Assembly: GCA_023376005.1 (NCBI GenBank)
Contig: CM042176.1
Location: 12,223,276-12,287,275, forward strand
From: Doryteuthis pealeii
Lineage: Eukaryota; Mollusca; Cephalopoda; Myopsida; Loliginidae
DNA length: 64,000 nucleotides
Direction of reading: 5' to 3'
Shown piece by piece: positions 27,877 to 42,462 of the stretch; position 1 is the first letter of the stretch; every line of letters begins with the position of its first letter. The notes beneath the pieces were generated by a model. That model made no database searches, was not told the origin of the DNA, and saw only the letters and a list, made by a program, of their open reading frames with translations. The translations under genes were made by a program, and so were the position numbers.

Positions 27877-30800
27877 CAATGGGGTATTGGTGATTTGCTC
27901 TTACTTGTTGGTAGCCATTTTCTTATGTTGGGTTTTTTCTGTGGGTTGATTTCTTCTTTCTGTTTGGGCTGTTCAGGTTGGTCATCTCTTGTTGATTAAT
28001 TAACAAAGACTCGTTTTTCTATTTTATTTATTAAAAACAACCCAAAACCATGCGGTGAGAAGTGGCATCTTGAGAGAACATCTTTTCTCGATGAGTGACT
28101 GGCCACAACTAACTAAAAACTTAACTTCTGTTCACACGCTTCTGTTCATGTATTTCAGGGGGTCAAGCAGAGGTGACCACATGTCAATCATAATGGTCGG
28201 CAGTAACTTTCCATTCAACTCTCCGATTTGAATTTTTAATGATTCAATTCAAATATATCTAGCTACAGTACTTACACAATTAATAGGTTACCCATGAATT
28301 ATGTAACACTTATCTGAACTTATTTGTGTTATTCCATGATTTCTTACAGTTAAGCATCAAATTCAAATTCTACAAATGATAAAAATGGATCTGAATAGAC
28401 CATAAAATCCATCTTGAAAACACTTTGTAACCTTACCTCATCACAGGCTCCCATATTATCGGCTGAACATTCAACATTAATGACCTGCTGCGATCCAGGC
28501 ATAACGTTGCCACAAGCTGGGGAAATGGCAAACATGCCAAGCATTAATCGAACACCAGGTGATGCATCTGGTCTACAAGAAAAAACAGAATCAATAGGAA
28601 TAAGATAATATTGTACATAGAGATTATTAGCATGATTATTGGATAATATAAGACCCCTACTGGAGGCGTTTGTTGTGTAATGGTTATTGTCATAGGAAAT
28701 GGACATGGTGAACCAAGTTCAAATCCAAATAATGGAGTGAAATGATAATAATAATAATAATAATAATAAATTCTCTGGGACTTTGAGATAAAGATGGATC
28801 ACCCTATTCCAGCCAGGAGCCTAAACCTAGGCACAACTGGGTTGGAAAGGTGATCAACTGGGAATTATGCAAAAAATAAAATTTTGACCATACAACAAAA
28901 TGGTATATGCATAAACCAGAATCTGTTCTTGAGAATGAAACACATAAACTTCTCTGGAACTTTGAGATAAAGACGGATCACCCTATTCCAGCCAAGAGCC
29001 TAAACCTAGTGTTGATTAACAAAAAAAAGAGGTGTCAACTGGTGGACTTTGCAGTTCCAGCAGATCACAGGGTGAAGCTGAAGGAAAATGAAAAGATGGA
29101 TAAATACCTGGACCTTGCCAGAGAATTGAAAAAGTTGTGGAATATGAGAATGAAAGTGATACCAATTGTAGTTGGTGCACATGGAACGGTCCCAATAAAC
29201 TTGGAAAAAAGACTGGAGGATCTGGAAATCAGAGGAAGAATTGAGACCATCCAGACTAATGTACTGCTGCAATCAGTTAGAATACTCAGAAGAGTCCTGG
29301 AGACTGAGGAGACTTGTTGTCACTCAGCCTCCAGTGAAATACCATCAGCTAAAGCTGATGTGAAAAGGATCAGGAGTGAAAATAATATATAAAATAAACA
29401 AAACATAACACCAGAATGAATTAAATGTAAGTAAAGTCATCGGGGTGGCCTAAAGTCAGTATCAGCCAGACAGCGAGGGAGTCTATCCCCTTTGCATTAG
29501 CGCATGACCAAGGAAATTTTTTTGGCATCTAAGGTGGAGTACCATACCTACCATTAGCTCCTCACTTTACCGCACAAATCCATGTGATACTCATACGCTG
29601 AGTTGGTGAGGGAAGGTATTGAACCCAGAACCTTGTGGTTTCAAATCAGATGCTCTACTGACTGAGCTAAACCGTTGTAGAAATTGATTCAGTACTAGAC
29701 TAGAACCCCCTCCCCAGAATCCCACACAAAGAAAATCAATCTTCCCATCATAACCCACAAACTAAATTAACCTTCCCATCATAACCCACCCTTCTCATGA
29801 TGTACCACACAATTATTTTTCATTTATATATCTTATTATTAGCTTATTTATTTTTTACATTTTATTAATTTGATAATTCCCACTGTTACAATTTTATAGG
29901 CCATCCTTTAGGCTTCAAGCAAGAGCGCTTGTCCAGCAGAGTGTTAAGACGAGCGTAGTTTCGATCTACGGGTAAAGAATCCTTTGATTGTTTCTTGATG
30001 CTCTTCAGTCTGGCAAGTCGTTCGTCAATGATTGCAAATGGATGTCTCTCAGTATCAGTCATTAAGTAGTCAACCAACCACACATTAGGGCTGTTGATTG
30101 GCTGAGGTTTAAACCATGTGACCTTGCTTAGTCTATAAATTTAAGTGGTGTATTATAGCACACCTTACATACAAAAAATTCCAACACCCACAAGATTAAA
30201 ACTCGCAAAATGTGCCACTCTAACCATCCAAACTTTTTTCATTGTCATTCCATCAGATTTCATTTGAAATTTTCGTGTTGTTTGGTGTAGACTTTTTAGC
30301 CCACCTGTTGAGGCAATTCTCTAAGCTCCATACACCGAGTGGAGCAAGCAGGCCATGGTGGGACAGGACCTAACTAGCTGGGGGCTGCCCAGCTTAAGGC
30401 GAGAGGTAGCTGTCCAGTGAGGTGCAATGACCTCTCCCACCATCGGAAGTGACCTCTAACGCTCTTTCCTTTGCCAATCAGATGAGCTTATCACTGGTAA
30501 CTGCCACTTCCCCATGTTGTGTCGGCACATGCCATGGAGCGTCCTCTCCATTTTTGTAGTGGATTGTTGTTGGAATCCGTCCGTCTACTAAAGACGATGG
30601 CATAGTGTCCACTTTTTCTTTTGATCTGCATCTGTGTGAGTGGCTGAACAGTAAGAGTAAGGATGAAATGTTGTTAAGACGCTTCGTCAGGTCATTTCTC
30701 ATTCTTCAGCCTTCTGTAGTATGCTGATACAATGCCTTAGAAAGTGTGCTGGTGGGAGCGCTTATTTGACGTGAATCCTCAGGTTGACAATCTCCAGACA

Positions 30801-33800
30801 AGTGAGCCCTGTTTATGGGCACGGTGGTGCAAGCACTTATTTTCGCGTTTCTCCTGGGTAACTGCTCTGTGATAAGTAATGGTGGATGGGGCCCTCTTCA
30901 AGTTGACTATTTAGGTCCTCAGCCTTCTGATAAGTGTGCTGTCGAAACGGCCTTCAGAAAGTATGCTGTTAAAAAACGCCTCCATCCAGATTGACGGCCT
31001 ACAGACAAGTGCTGGGGTTTTAATTCTGGCGCCAACCTCCTGTTGGTGATTTTCCCTCTAGCGGCAGGGGGAGATAATTCACTATCAGATTTCCAATAAC
31101 AGACCAATTTTTGAATGGCAATTTCTGGTGCAGTGTGTCCATGTGTAATTGTCTACTGCAGAACATCACATAAGTTCATCCTTGCTTCTCCAGTAGTGTC
31201 CAGCATGTTTACCTTATTTGGGTGGTTTGTGTTATAGGAGGCAAGTGGCTGTATAACTTCTTTTGTGTGTGTGTGTGGGGAGGGGGGAGTCTTTTCAAGA
31301 TTTGTTTAAATTTAACTTAGTTTGTCACAAGACCTATAGTATGGAGTACCCAATGAGAATTGAGCTGACCTGTGTCGGCCTACTTCAAAAACCATTTCAC
31401 TAGACGAGGCTAAATATCTAGCTTGTTAACCATTACACTATGACGAGGTGCCATCATCATTAGGTCGCACTGATAGCACAGATACCCTGACTTTCTTGCC
31501 ACCTGTCCCTATCAGTCATCACCCCTGGAAAGTCTTTCACACGGCATCCAAAATCCACACAGAGTTAATTGATATATATTAGCTGGTCGGTCTACAATGG
31601 TATGTCCACAGAACATCACTTATGAGTTCGTTCTTACTTCTCCAGCATGTCTTGTTTACCTTACTTGGATGGTTTGTGTTATAGGAAGCAAATGGCTGTA
31701 CAACTGCTTTTTTGTGGGGTGCTCCTTTCTGGATTTGTTCAAAACAGAATGCAAGAGCTTTGTGTAGTTCCCATCTAGTTTTTTCTCCAAGCATTTCATT
31801 AAAGTCCAAGTGGTACAGCCATATAGTAGTATTGACATGTCTACAGCTTGGAAGAACTCTTGCTTTATCTTATCAGAGAAATCAGATTTCCATATGATCA
31901 ATAAGTCAATCACTTTCTGAAGATGAGATATTGTTACCTAGGTATGTGAACTGGTCTACTAATTTGAATGCAATCTATTATGGATCTGGGAAGAACTCTT
32001 GCTTTATCTTATCAGAGAAATCAGATTTCCACATTATCAATATGTCAATAGCAGTCCATACCTTTCTGATGTGTATACTGACATCACTTTCTGTAGATGA
32101 GATATTGCTACTTAGGTATGTGAACTGGTCTACTAATTTGAATACAATCTATTATGGATCCTTTTAATGTATCAAGAATTACTGGCTAAATATTTTATTC
32201 TATTCTACGAAGTACGAAAGACATCGTCTGTGGTGTTCAGATGTCAAGAGCAGAATTGCAAATGGCTGCTACCATTGTTTTATTTATACTGTCCATCTGA
32301 CCAAGGGCAGATCACCCTGTTCAGCCTTGATGTAGGGGCAGATCACTCTATTCTACTTATACATATCCAAGAAATGAAATCAATAAATCCAAAGTACTTA
32401 CACTCTCTTTACTTTGCTGGATATATCTTTTTCTCGCACCATTTTAACAAGGGAATATTTAAACTCAAATTCTCCCCTGTTCTCTATTGTAATTGTTCTG
32501 CTTTTCTTTGTAGTTAACATCAAAAAGCCAAAGTTGATGTCACTCTCTGGACTGATTATGAACCTGGAATAGAATTTTTAAAAAAAGAATATTGAAAACA
32601 AATACAATTGATAAAATACTATATAGACCAGAAAAAAAACAAACTATAAACAAAAATATTTTAAACAAAATATAAAGCAAATAGGTTTTAAAAATACAAA
32701 GCAATTATAAAGCAAATAATTTTTCAATTTGGTTCGGTTTGGTTTGTTTTGTTTTACGGCATATCAACCTCAGTGGGTCATTTAATGCCGATAAAGTTTT
32801 GAAATAAATCAATTCTTAATGGATAATACAATTTTTTTATAAATACATTTTTCTATTTAACCCATAGATGGGACCCTAACAGGTACTACCATTCCGGGTC
32901 AAAGTGGACCAGGGAGCAATGGGGATGAAGGGGTGCTCCACATTCCCCAAACCGCCAAATCTGGAACCTCACCATCAGATAGAGTTTAATGTCATTCCCA
33001 GGACATGTAGACCCGCAGCCACCGCCTTCTAGCACCCATATGATAAGAAGGGGTTGGGGCTTGCCATAAGGGCAATAGGGTTGGGAAAATCATATAGGTG
33101 CTAGGGCTTGACGTGACCAGCCGATTGATCGGAGGGGGCCTCTCCGACCGCCCGTCTAGCCCAAGATAGGGCCAAAGTGGAGTATTGCATGTCATGAACT
33201 GCTCATCCACCTGGGCTCTATCCTTAAGCATCACAGGTCGCCACCCATGGCCAACAGGTGGCCCCATTGGGGGAGTCTTACCCCTCTGCAGAGGTGCAGT
33301 CGGTGTATTCTAACGCCCCATCCGACAGGGTAGTAATTTTAGGAAAATTTAGCAATGAAAGATGGGAGTGATGGAAGAGTAAATTTCAGTTGTTCTATTT
33401 ATCGATTGTACCCAACCCCTCTCTGTTTCAAATCTTTTTATCTGCATTCTTATTTAGTTTCATTAGCCTTTCTAATTTAATATAATATTTTATTACATTA
33501 AAACTTAAATGCTTGCACCTAGCAGAGGGTGCATATAGTTGCTAGTATATATATATATTGCTATAATTTCACAAATATCCTTTTTGTTCATTTGTCATTG
33601 GGTTATTCACGGACAAGGGGCTGGCTTAGCTCAGTTGGTAGCACTAAGTTAGATTTGCTTCAAAACAGCCCATGTTATTAGTGCATTTAAAATCCTGCGA
33701 TTTGTCTCATATATCATTAAGAAATAAAGATTTGCATAATATATAGTGTGGTTAATTTGCATACTGGTTTTAACAAAACGGGTTTAATAATAAGATTAGA

Positions 33801-36800
33801 TATGAATAGCATATAAATGTGTGTAAATGAAGAGTTCACGGACAAGGGGCTGGCTTAGCTCAGTTGGTAGCACTAAGTTAGATTTGCTTCAAAACAGCCC
33901 ATGTTATTAGTGCATTTAAAATCCTGCGATTTGTCTCATATATCACTAAGAAATAAAGATTTGCATAATATATAGTGTGGTTAATTTGCATACTGGTTTT
34001 AACAAAACGGGTTTAATAATAAGATTAGATATGAATAGCATATAAATGTGTGTAAATGAAGAGTTTAAAGTACTTACTTGCTGAAAACGGCCTTGACAGA
34101 CATTTTAATAGGGAGATTGGCCACAATCAATTCTCCACCAGTTGGATCAACCACTTGGCAAGAAAAAATGGTTTGGTCTTTAATGTTAATTTCACGTTCG
34201 GTATTGAAAACAACCTGGGCGGTAACTGGTCGGTCCAAAGGTGCCAAAATGCCTTTCATTGGTGTCACTGTAAACAGTGACACCAGAGATTTATCATATA
34301 ATTCAGAATTAGGAATGATGCTACAAGAAAAGAAAGAAACAAAAGTGGAAAACATTAATAAATCAGAACCTAGAAAATAAGTTGAAATACTTCTCTGAAT
34401 TTTTGAGATGAGGCTTGATAATTTGGATTATTTGGATTATTCAGACTATTGTCCAGTTGGACACATGGTGCAACAGATATAGGTGCTGGTATTAATACAG
34501 CTCTAAGTAACAATCATCTCTGGGCTGCAGGTTCAATTCTGAGCCAAGGGCGATAGCAACATAAAATACTTAACACAGCTTAATACTTGTCATGGTTAAT
34601 TGAATGAGAACAGTCTACTCCTGTGGATTGAATAAAGGGTTTGGTTCAAAGTCCTGTAAAGGCTCCCAATTACAACATGAAGGTTCCAGAGTTCGAAAAG
34701 GTTCTTGAGTCCAATAAGAAACACCTGAAATAAGCTGACGGACACATTGGCCGAAATGTTGTGCATATAACAATGAAGGTGAGGACAATACAAGTTTAAA
34801 GTGCCTTAACAATTTTTGTATGAAAAATACAAGAAAGCAACTGAAAAATGATGAGTTAAGTGTTGCCTGAAGTTCCAAGGTATTCCTATTCATATAGTTA
34901 CCCCACATATTTTTGTCTGGTGAGGAGGGTGGCTAAGACACCCTGCAGAATGAAAAATAAGACCTGTAAAAAGGGCAGAGAAAGCTCTTTACTCAAAGGC
35001 CATCTAGCACATTATTTCTAAAGTCCAACCCCTCCTAATCGCGTCAGGGCCATGTAAACTTGGTAGTGTTCTGGAACTTACTGGTATTAGGGCCACAACC
35101 TGGCCAAAGGGGCACTGACAAAAATCTACCTCACTTAAAAGAATAAGCTGTAATGCAATGATAATACTCATCTGAATAATCTGTGGAATAAACTGTTATG
35201 TAAAACTGGTGAAAATACAAATGTTTTTTGCACAAAGAAAATTAGACTCACTTGTAAATAATATCATATTTTCCTTTGTTTTTCAGTGTTAATGTTTGTT
35301 TGCTGTCCTCAGACACACGCACAACTCCAAAATCAAGACGTCTCTCATCATCTGAATAACAGAAAAAACAGTTGAATTATTCAATTGATTCTAAATTTCT
35401 GGCCAAACTTCTTACAAACAGATCTACAGAGTAATTGAAAAGTAACTCCCTATTTAAAACTATTCATAATTTTTTTTATATTCAGTTACATTTTTCTCAA
35501 TTCTTTAATGTATGTTCCTTAATATACAGGGTGATTGAAAAGTAACTCCCTATTTTAAACTATTCATAATTTTTTTTATATGCAGTTACATTTTTCTCAA
35601 TTCTTTAATGTATGTTCCTTAATATACAGGGTGATTGAAAAGTAACTCTCTATTTTAAACTATTTATAGGGGTGGGAGGGTCATAAATAAACAACCCCTT
35701 GAAAGGTTATTTCATGCCAATTATCGGACCATATGACCTTTAGGCACCCCTTTTGCTTTGCTGATTCATAAGTACATTTTTTTCATTTACACCGTCAACA
35801 TCCGGTTGTTTGTTAACAGATGATTTTTAGAGCTTTTTTTAAAAATTATAAAACTAACCCCTAACCCTAACCCCTAACAAACAACCGGATGTTGATGGTG
35901 TAAATGAAAAAAATATACTTATGAATCAGCAAAGCAAAAGGGGTGCCTAAAGGTCATATGGTCCCAATTATCTAACCCTCCAATGATTTTGAATTTCAAA
36001 CTTTGAATTCAAAATCTATACTGTCTCTACATTAACCACCCAAAAAACAACGGTATTTTATCAATATACAACATAAATATTTCTTATGGAGGTATGTGGT
36101 GTACTGGTTCGAGTTGTAGGAAATGGACTCGTCGACCCAAGTTCAAATCCTGGACAAGGCTGTTTGCAATTCACATAGTGCTAATATCCTTGGGAAAGGT
36201 ATGCATCCAGCTACTCTCCCTCCAGCTATGTGGAAATCGTAGAGCAGGTTGGGCTCTTTAATCTTGGATAGGTAACCAGTCTAAGAGAAGGAAAACTCTG
36301 AATTCAAACCTGTTAAACTCTGCTTAAGAAATTGACCATGTGTCACATCAAGCTCGTGCGGAGGAGTTGGTAAATATATATATATATATATAAGTATTTC
36401 TTACCTGAAGCAATTCCTTTTGGGAAACTGATGTCTACTGCCACATCATAGGCCTCAGCTACAATGTTGATTTGTTCCGTGGTTGGCTTTACTATATTGT
36501 CCACATCTGATATCTGTTAAAAAATCAATAAGAAAAATGAACTTTCTCTTCTTTTTCTTTTGAGAGTAGATAAGACTTTAGAAGTACCAATGAAATATCA
36601 ATGAGAAATCATTATGGATTTGTAATGGTTCATAAACTCTATATTTTTATTAGGGCAGGTTTGAGAAACAAAGAAAAAGAATCATCGGCAATTCCATGTC
36701 AAATCATCCAGAAAAAATGCAAAATTGCCACCCATCCCCTTCAATTCTTCTGAAATTTTGTACAGGTGTGGACTGTGTTAAAGTTAGACACTCCTGAAAA

Positions 36801-39800
36801 ATTTGAGCTTCCAATTCCAAAAATGTCAATTTTTAGCTCTCCAAATTTGGTGGGGTTCGCGAAAAATGGCGACTTTTTGTAACCTATTTTTGTCTGTAAA
36901 ATGAGTTCTAGAGCATCCCTACTCCTAAAAATTGGTTTATAAAAGTATTTTTGCCCAAGGAATCGAAAAATGCTATAACATAGCATGACATAACTCTGCC
37001 AATTCTTGGAATTGGAAACTCAAATTTTTGGGGATTGTCTAACTTTAACATAGTCCACACCTGTACAAAATTTCAGAAAAATTGAAGGAGGTGGGTGACA
37101 TGGCCTGGATGATTTGGCATGGAATTACCCTCATATTCTAAAAACAGACAAAACCAGACTGACCAATGGCAAACGCCAAATTCAAAACCCCCACTCAGTA
37201 ACGGACATTCCAAGAATGAAGGAGTGAAGGATTTATAGTAGCAGGAGCAAGCAGAAAGGGCAAGCGAAGTGATTAGTCACTGCTAATGATAAACTCTTAG
37301 GAAATTCATTTAAATTTAAAATCACAGTTGAATATCTTGATTATTGGATAATCTTTTTCTTTAAGATCTGGAAAATTGAAATAAAAATTTTCTTTTTAAT
37401 CTTTTGTCTCAAATTTTGAATATAAATAGAAAATAGATGAATTAGACTTGACCATTTTCCTTTTTCCTGTATCTTGCTAATTTTTTCCTAGAAATTACTT
37501 TATTAAAATAGGATTTAATCTTGAACATGTTTCCTTTTCTGGGGGTCCAGTGGCTTCGGCCCTGGATCTTTACAAGTTAATAGCATCAATCCCAGGGGGC
37601 TATCCCCCCCAGGCAATACCTGCCCCCTTGACTTAAAGGGGCAGGGCTGGGTTTATTGCCCAGCGCCTGAGGCGCCCCTCTTGAGGGGAATGCCGAAGAG
37701 ATTGACGCAATTTTTGTTCTTTCTCACCCATGAGCTTCAGCTTGTGGGTGGGTCCACGTTAAAATGAGGCCTTGTGCCCAGCCCATACAAGTGGGGTATG
37801 AGGCGAATACCTGTTTTCTTTTCTCTTACTTTCTCTTCTTCTATTTCTGGCTGTACCTAAATTTCTTTTCCCTTTTTATCTCTTCTTCTTTTAGAACCAG
37901 GTGAACTAAAAAGATAAGTAAGCTTTAGATCACTAATAAGACTTTATAAAAAAGGAAAATTCATTAACCAAACCACATCTTTGTAACTTGTTGTTCATTT
38001 GATATAATTTATAATCTATTATTATACTAAAGCTGAGTTAATCAACTTTTGCTTCCTAAAGGCTTTTTTACTGTTTAGTCTAATGACACAAAAATTATAC
38101 TAAATTATTCCTTACTTTTAGGATTGAATTATGTTGTGAAAAAATTCTGTTTTAATTGGTTCTCATTAGTCGTAATTTGCAATTACTGTATTTGACAGCA
38201 TATAAGATGCACGGGCATATAAGACGCACCCCTATTTCAGCAGGTTAGATTCAGGAAAAAAAGTTTTTAGTGTATTTAAGCATATATTGTTGAAAATAGT
38301 CTAGCTGTGCATTGCACAAGCAAAAAGATAGCTGAATAAAAGCAATTTGGCAGTTTAGGGTAGGTAAAAGAACCGAGCGTAAGCTGGGTTAGTGAGCATC
38401 ATAGAGAAGATTAGCCTAGGCCTACGGGAGGTCTCAAACTTCACCTACGATGTATAAGACGCAGGGCAATTTTTTGAGCCAATATTTTGTAAAAAAGTGC
38501 GTCCTATATGCCATCAAATATGGTAAGTCAAAAAAAAATAATGACAATATGAATTGATCTGAGAATTGAGCCAAATAGTTTCCTTACCTCTAATTTAATC
38601 TGTTTCTTTGTAATTACCACTGGCTTCTTTGCACAAAAGAATGCCTGAAGGGGATACTCAGTCAAAGGTTCCACTATGTTGCTATGGACACACACGGAGA
38701 ATTCCTCACCAATATTCTCAGTTCCAATCAGCTTCCAGGCAACAGGCAGTTGAGTACGATTACGCAGATAGATGGTGCGCATCTCTTCTCTGAAGAAATT
38801 AAGAAAAATACCATGATGATTCATGTATAACACCCAACTCTAAATTTAGGCTATGAAATTCTGAAAAAAAACCCAAAAAACAAACAAAAAATGTATCTTG
38901 TATGTAATATACACTAACTTTTTAAAATTTGTTGTGTCGCTAAATTTAATATTTAAATACTGGATTTACTCATAGGCATAAATAGACCATTGGACTGTAA
39001 TATTTTTATGGTTGAATATATTTTTTAATGCACGCCAATGTAATCTTCTGAGTGTATAACCTTTTTTAATTATTGATGAGTATAAAACTGAATTTGAAGA
39101 AATCACGAACCTCAATATGAGAACCTTGTCAAATTGAAAAGCTTTCTTGTCAAGTTCCAATTCCGGTCTGAATCCATCGCAGCATATTTGAAATATTGCT
39201 GTTTCTGGATTCTCTTTAATGCAGCAAACAACAGCATCGGAAAAATGTCCGGCAACACGAGGGCACGCCCATATGGAAAGTTTCTTAGACTCTTTAGGGG
39301 CCAGAGTCATACTTGGGGGGTCAAGCATAAATGTTTCTCTTTTATTGTCTTGTAAAAAGCAAAAATGGACTTCTGCTTCCATTGGAGAGATGTTGACAAT
39401 GTTGAAGAATTCAACGTTCTCTTGGAATTCTTTGTATCTAGATAAAACAAAAATGGAATTGGTAAACTTTAAAATAAGGAACAAAACAGTCATTATTCTT
39501 TAGAAGGAAGAATGAAGACAAAATGAAGAAGGTAAAGAAAATGTCTTTAAAATTACTAGCAAAATATATGCACCCTCCGTAGGGTGCAAGTATTTAAGTT
39601 CATAAAATATTATATTAAATTAGAAAGGCTAATGAAACTAAATAAGAATGCAGATAAAAAGATTTGAAACAGAGGGGCATATAATACAAAACTTACACTT
39701 CCATTACTCCCATCTTTCATTGCTAAATTTTCCTAATTTAACTATTTAGTTATAATAGGAAGTAAAGAATAAAATTACAGTTATTTTTTCTTGTTAATGG

Positions 39801-42426
39801 ATTTCTTTTTAAGATTTATCCCCAAGATTTTTGCTCATATTCATTAAGATAAAACCAAACAATTAGAAATCAATAATACTAAGTATATATTTATTAAAAT
39901 CAACTCTTTAATATCAATATGCAAATTAACTTTCCCGCTATTTTGTTGTATATATGAATATTTACTATTGGGTAATTCCATGTCAAATAATCCAGGCCAT
40001 GTCATCCACCCACTTCAATTTTAAAGTTAGACAATTCCCACAATTTGAGTTATTTCTATCTCTCCAAATTTGAGGGAGGGAGGAGTCGCGAAAAATGGCG
40101 ACTTTTTGTAATCTATTTTTGTCTGTAAAATGAGTTCTAGAGCTTACTCCTAAACATAGGTTTATAAAAGTATTTTTGCCCAAGGAATCTGAAAATGCTA
40201 TCGAACAAGTCTGAAAGTTAACTAATTTTAAGTTATTGATGATTTTTGATTTTTTCATAGCAAAATCAATATCCCAATGTGGCATTGCATCTATGACAAA
40301 ATTTTTTTCTATTATTATTATTTCATATCTATTGAACATTATTTTTACAAAAAAAATAGGAGTAGGGAACGTCTAGAACTCATTTTACAGACAAAAATAA
40401 ATTACAAAAAGTTGGCATTTTTTGCGAAACCCACCAAATTTGGAGAGCTAAAAATGGACATAACTCTGACAATTTTTGGAATTGGAAGCTCAAATTTTCG
40501 GGAATGTCTAACTTTAACACAGTCAACACCTGTACAAAATTTGAGAAAAATTGAAGGGGGTGGGTGATAATTTTACTTTTTTCTGGATGATTTAACATTA
40601 CTATTTTGTTGTATATATAAATACAATGGCATGTTATTAGTATGTAGATATGGCCAACAGTATTAATAATAATTATTAATAAGTTAGGTTTAAATAAGAA
40701 TAAAATCATGGAGAATGTGACATAAATAACTAAGGGAATTGTGACTTGAGAAGTAATATAGTTTCGATTACAGTTAGAAAAATCTCCATTATAATAAGAT
40801 TAGCAGAAATAAAAAGAATACTAGCTTGACCTGTGTAAATTACATGGTATTACCAATATTGAAAATGTGACGGAGAACGAGTACAATCGTACTCTTTAAG
40901 ACATTGTCTTGCCGGGATCGAACCTGCATCCTCCCCCATGCAAAAACAAATACGATTTAGGCACTGGACGGACGTGAGGTTTGACTGATGTGCCTGGATG
41001 TTTGGGTAATATGCCCATAAATAACCAAAGTGAGTAGAGCGTGGGCAGAGAAGAATTTCAGCTTATGTGAGACGGCAGTCAGAAAAGATTATTTTGACGA
41101 TGACGGATTTTCAGCTGCTGGTCGAAGAAGAAGACTGTGTTGACCAAAAGAAAGTTTGGCCTGCAAGAAGACGGTGAACTCGCTTGTTGACTCAAATATC
41201 TATCTCCCCCCCTCTATTTTTTCCCCCTTCTATAGAAAATATCTCCCAAACAGTATTTCTGCTCTCTTGATCTGTTTCTCCTGTTTTGAAGGCAGCCTTT
41301 TCTGTATTCTTCTTTGATACGACTGTGATTCAGGTGCTTACCATTTCCAACTAAATTACATTCCAAAGTTTTATTGAGAAGACCCATCATATATTTTGTG
41401 AACTTTATTTTTATAAATCTAGCCTAACCAATGATGATTGTGAAATGTAAGGAAAATGACTTTTTCTTTTATTTTTAGTAAGAACACATCTAATAAAAAC
41501 ATTAACATGGAGTCAAACAAAAACATACAATGAAGATTTCCTAATGGAGGAAAACTATTCTTTGATAAATTGCAAATAAATTTGCACCAAAAGAATTAAT
41601 CAACTGATTAGAAAGAACTAAATTGCTTGAAGGCAACTTACTTAGTATTATTTGGATTATTCGGACTATTGTCCTCATCTTTATTGTTATCTGTACCCCA
41701 GCTATGGTTAGCAGAATGAGAACAGGATATCCCCGTGGATTGAATAAAGGGTTGGGTTCAAAGTTCTGTCATGGCTCCTGATAACAATTAGGAGGTTTCC
41801 AAGTTCGACAAGAAGATTACTGAGTTCGAGAAGGTTACTGAGTCAGACAAGAAATACCTGAAGAAGGCCAGAGGGTACATCGGCCGAAACATTGTACAGA
41901 TAACAATGAAGATGAGGACAATAGTCTGAATAATACAAATAATACTAATTATCAAGCCTCATTTCAAAAATTCAGAGAAATGGCAACTTACTTATCGAGG
42001 CAATTTCCGACAAGGAGGGGTCCAAATTCAAATGTTTCTGTCGCAAGGATGTATTTTTTATGGACAATTTCCAGATAAGATTTTGCCTTTTTTCGTCGAG
42101 GAAATACTGTTCTGTTTAAGAAACAAAGACACACGGAGAATAATTTAGATTTTGCACATAATTTGGATTACAAATTAAAAAAAAGAAAAGTAAAGTTGTC
42201 AGGGTGGCTTAATGTTGGTATCAGTCAATTAGCAAGGGAGTCTATCCCCTTTTCACTAATGCTAGACCAAGGAGATTGTTTTGTGCCTGGGGTGGGGCAC
42301 CACACCTACCATCAGCTCCTCACTTTATCACATAGATCCCTGTGCTACTCATGTGCTGAGATTCTAGGTGGACGCTCTACTGACTGAGCTAAACCGGCCC
42401 CTACAATCATATAAAACGCAGTCTAT

Positions 42427-42462
<36 letters not shown>

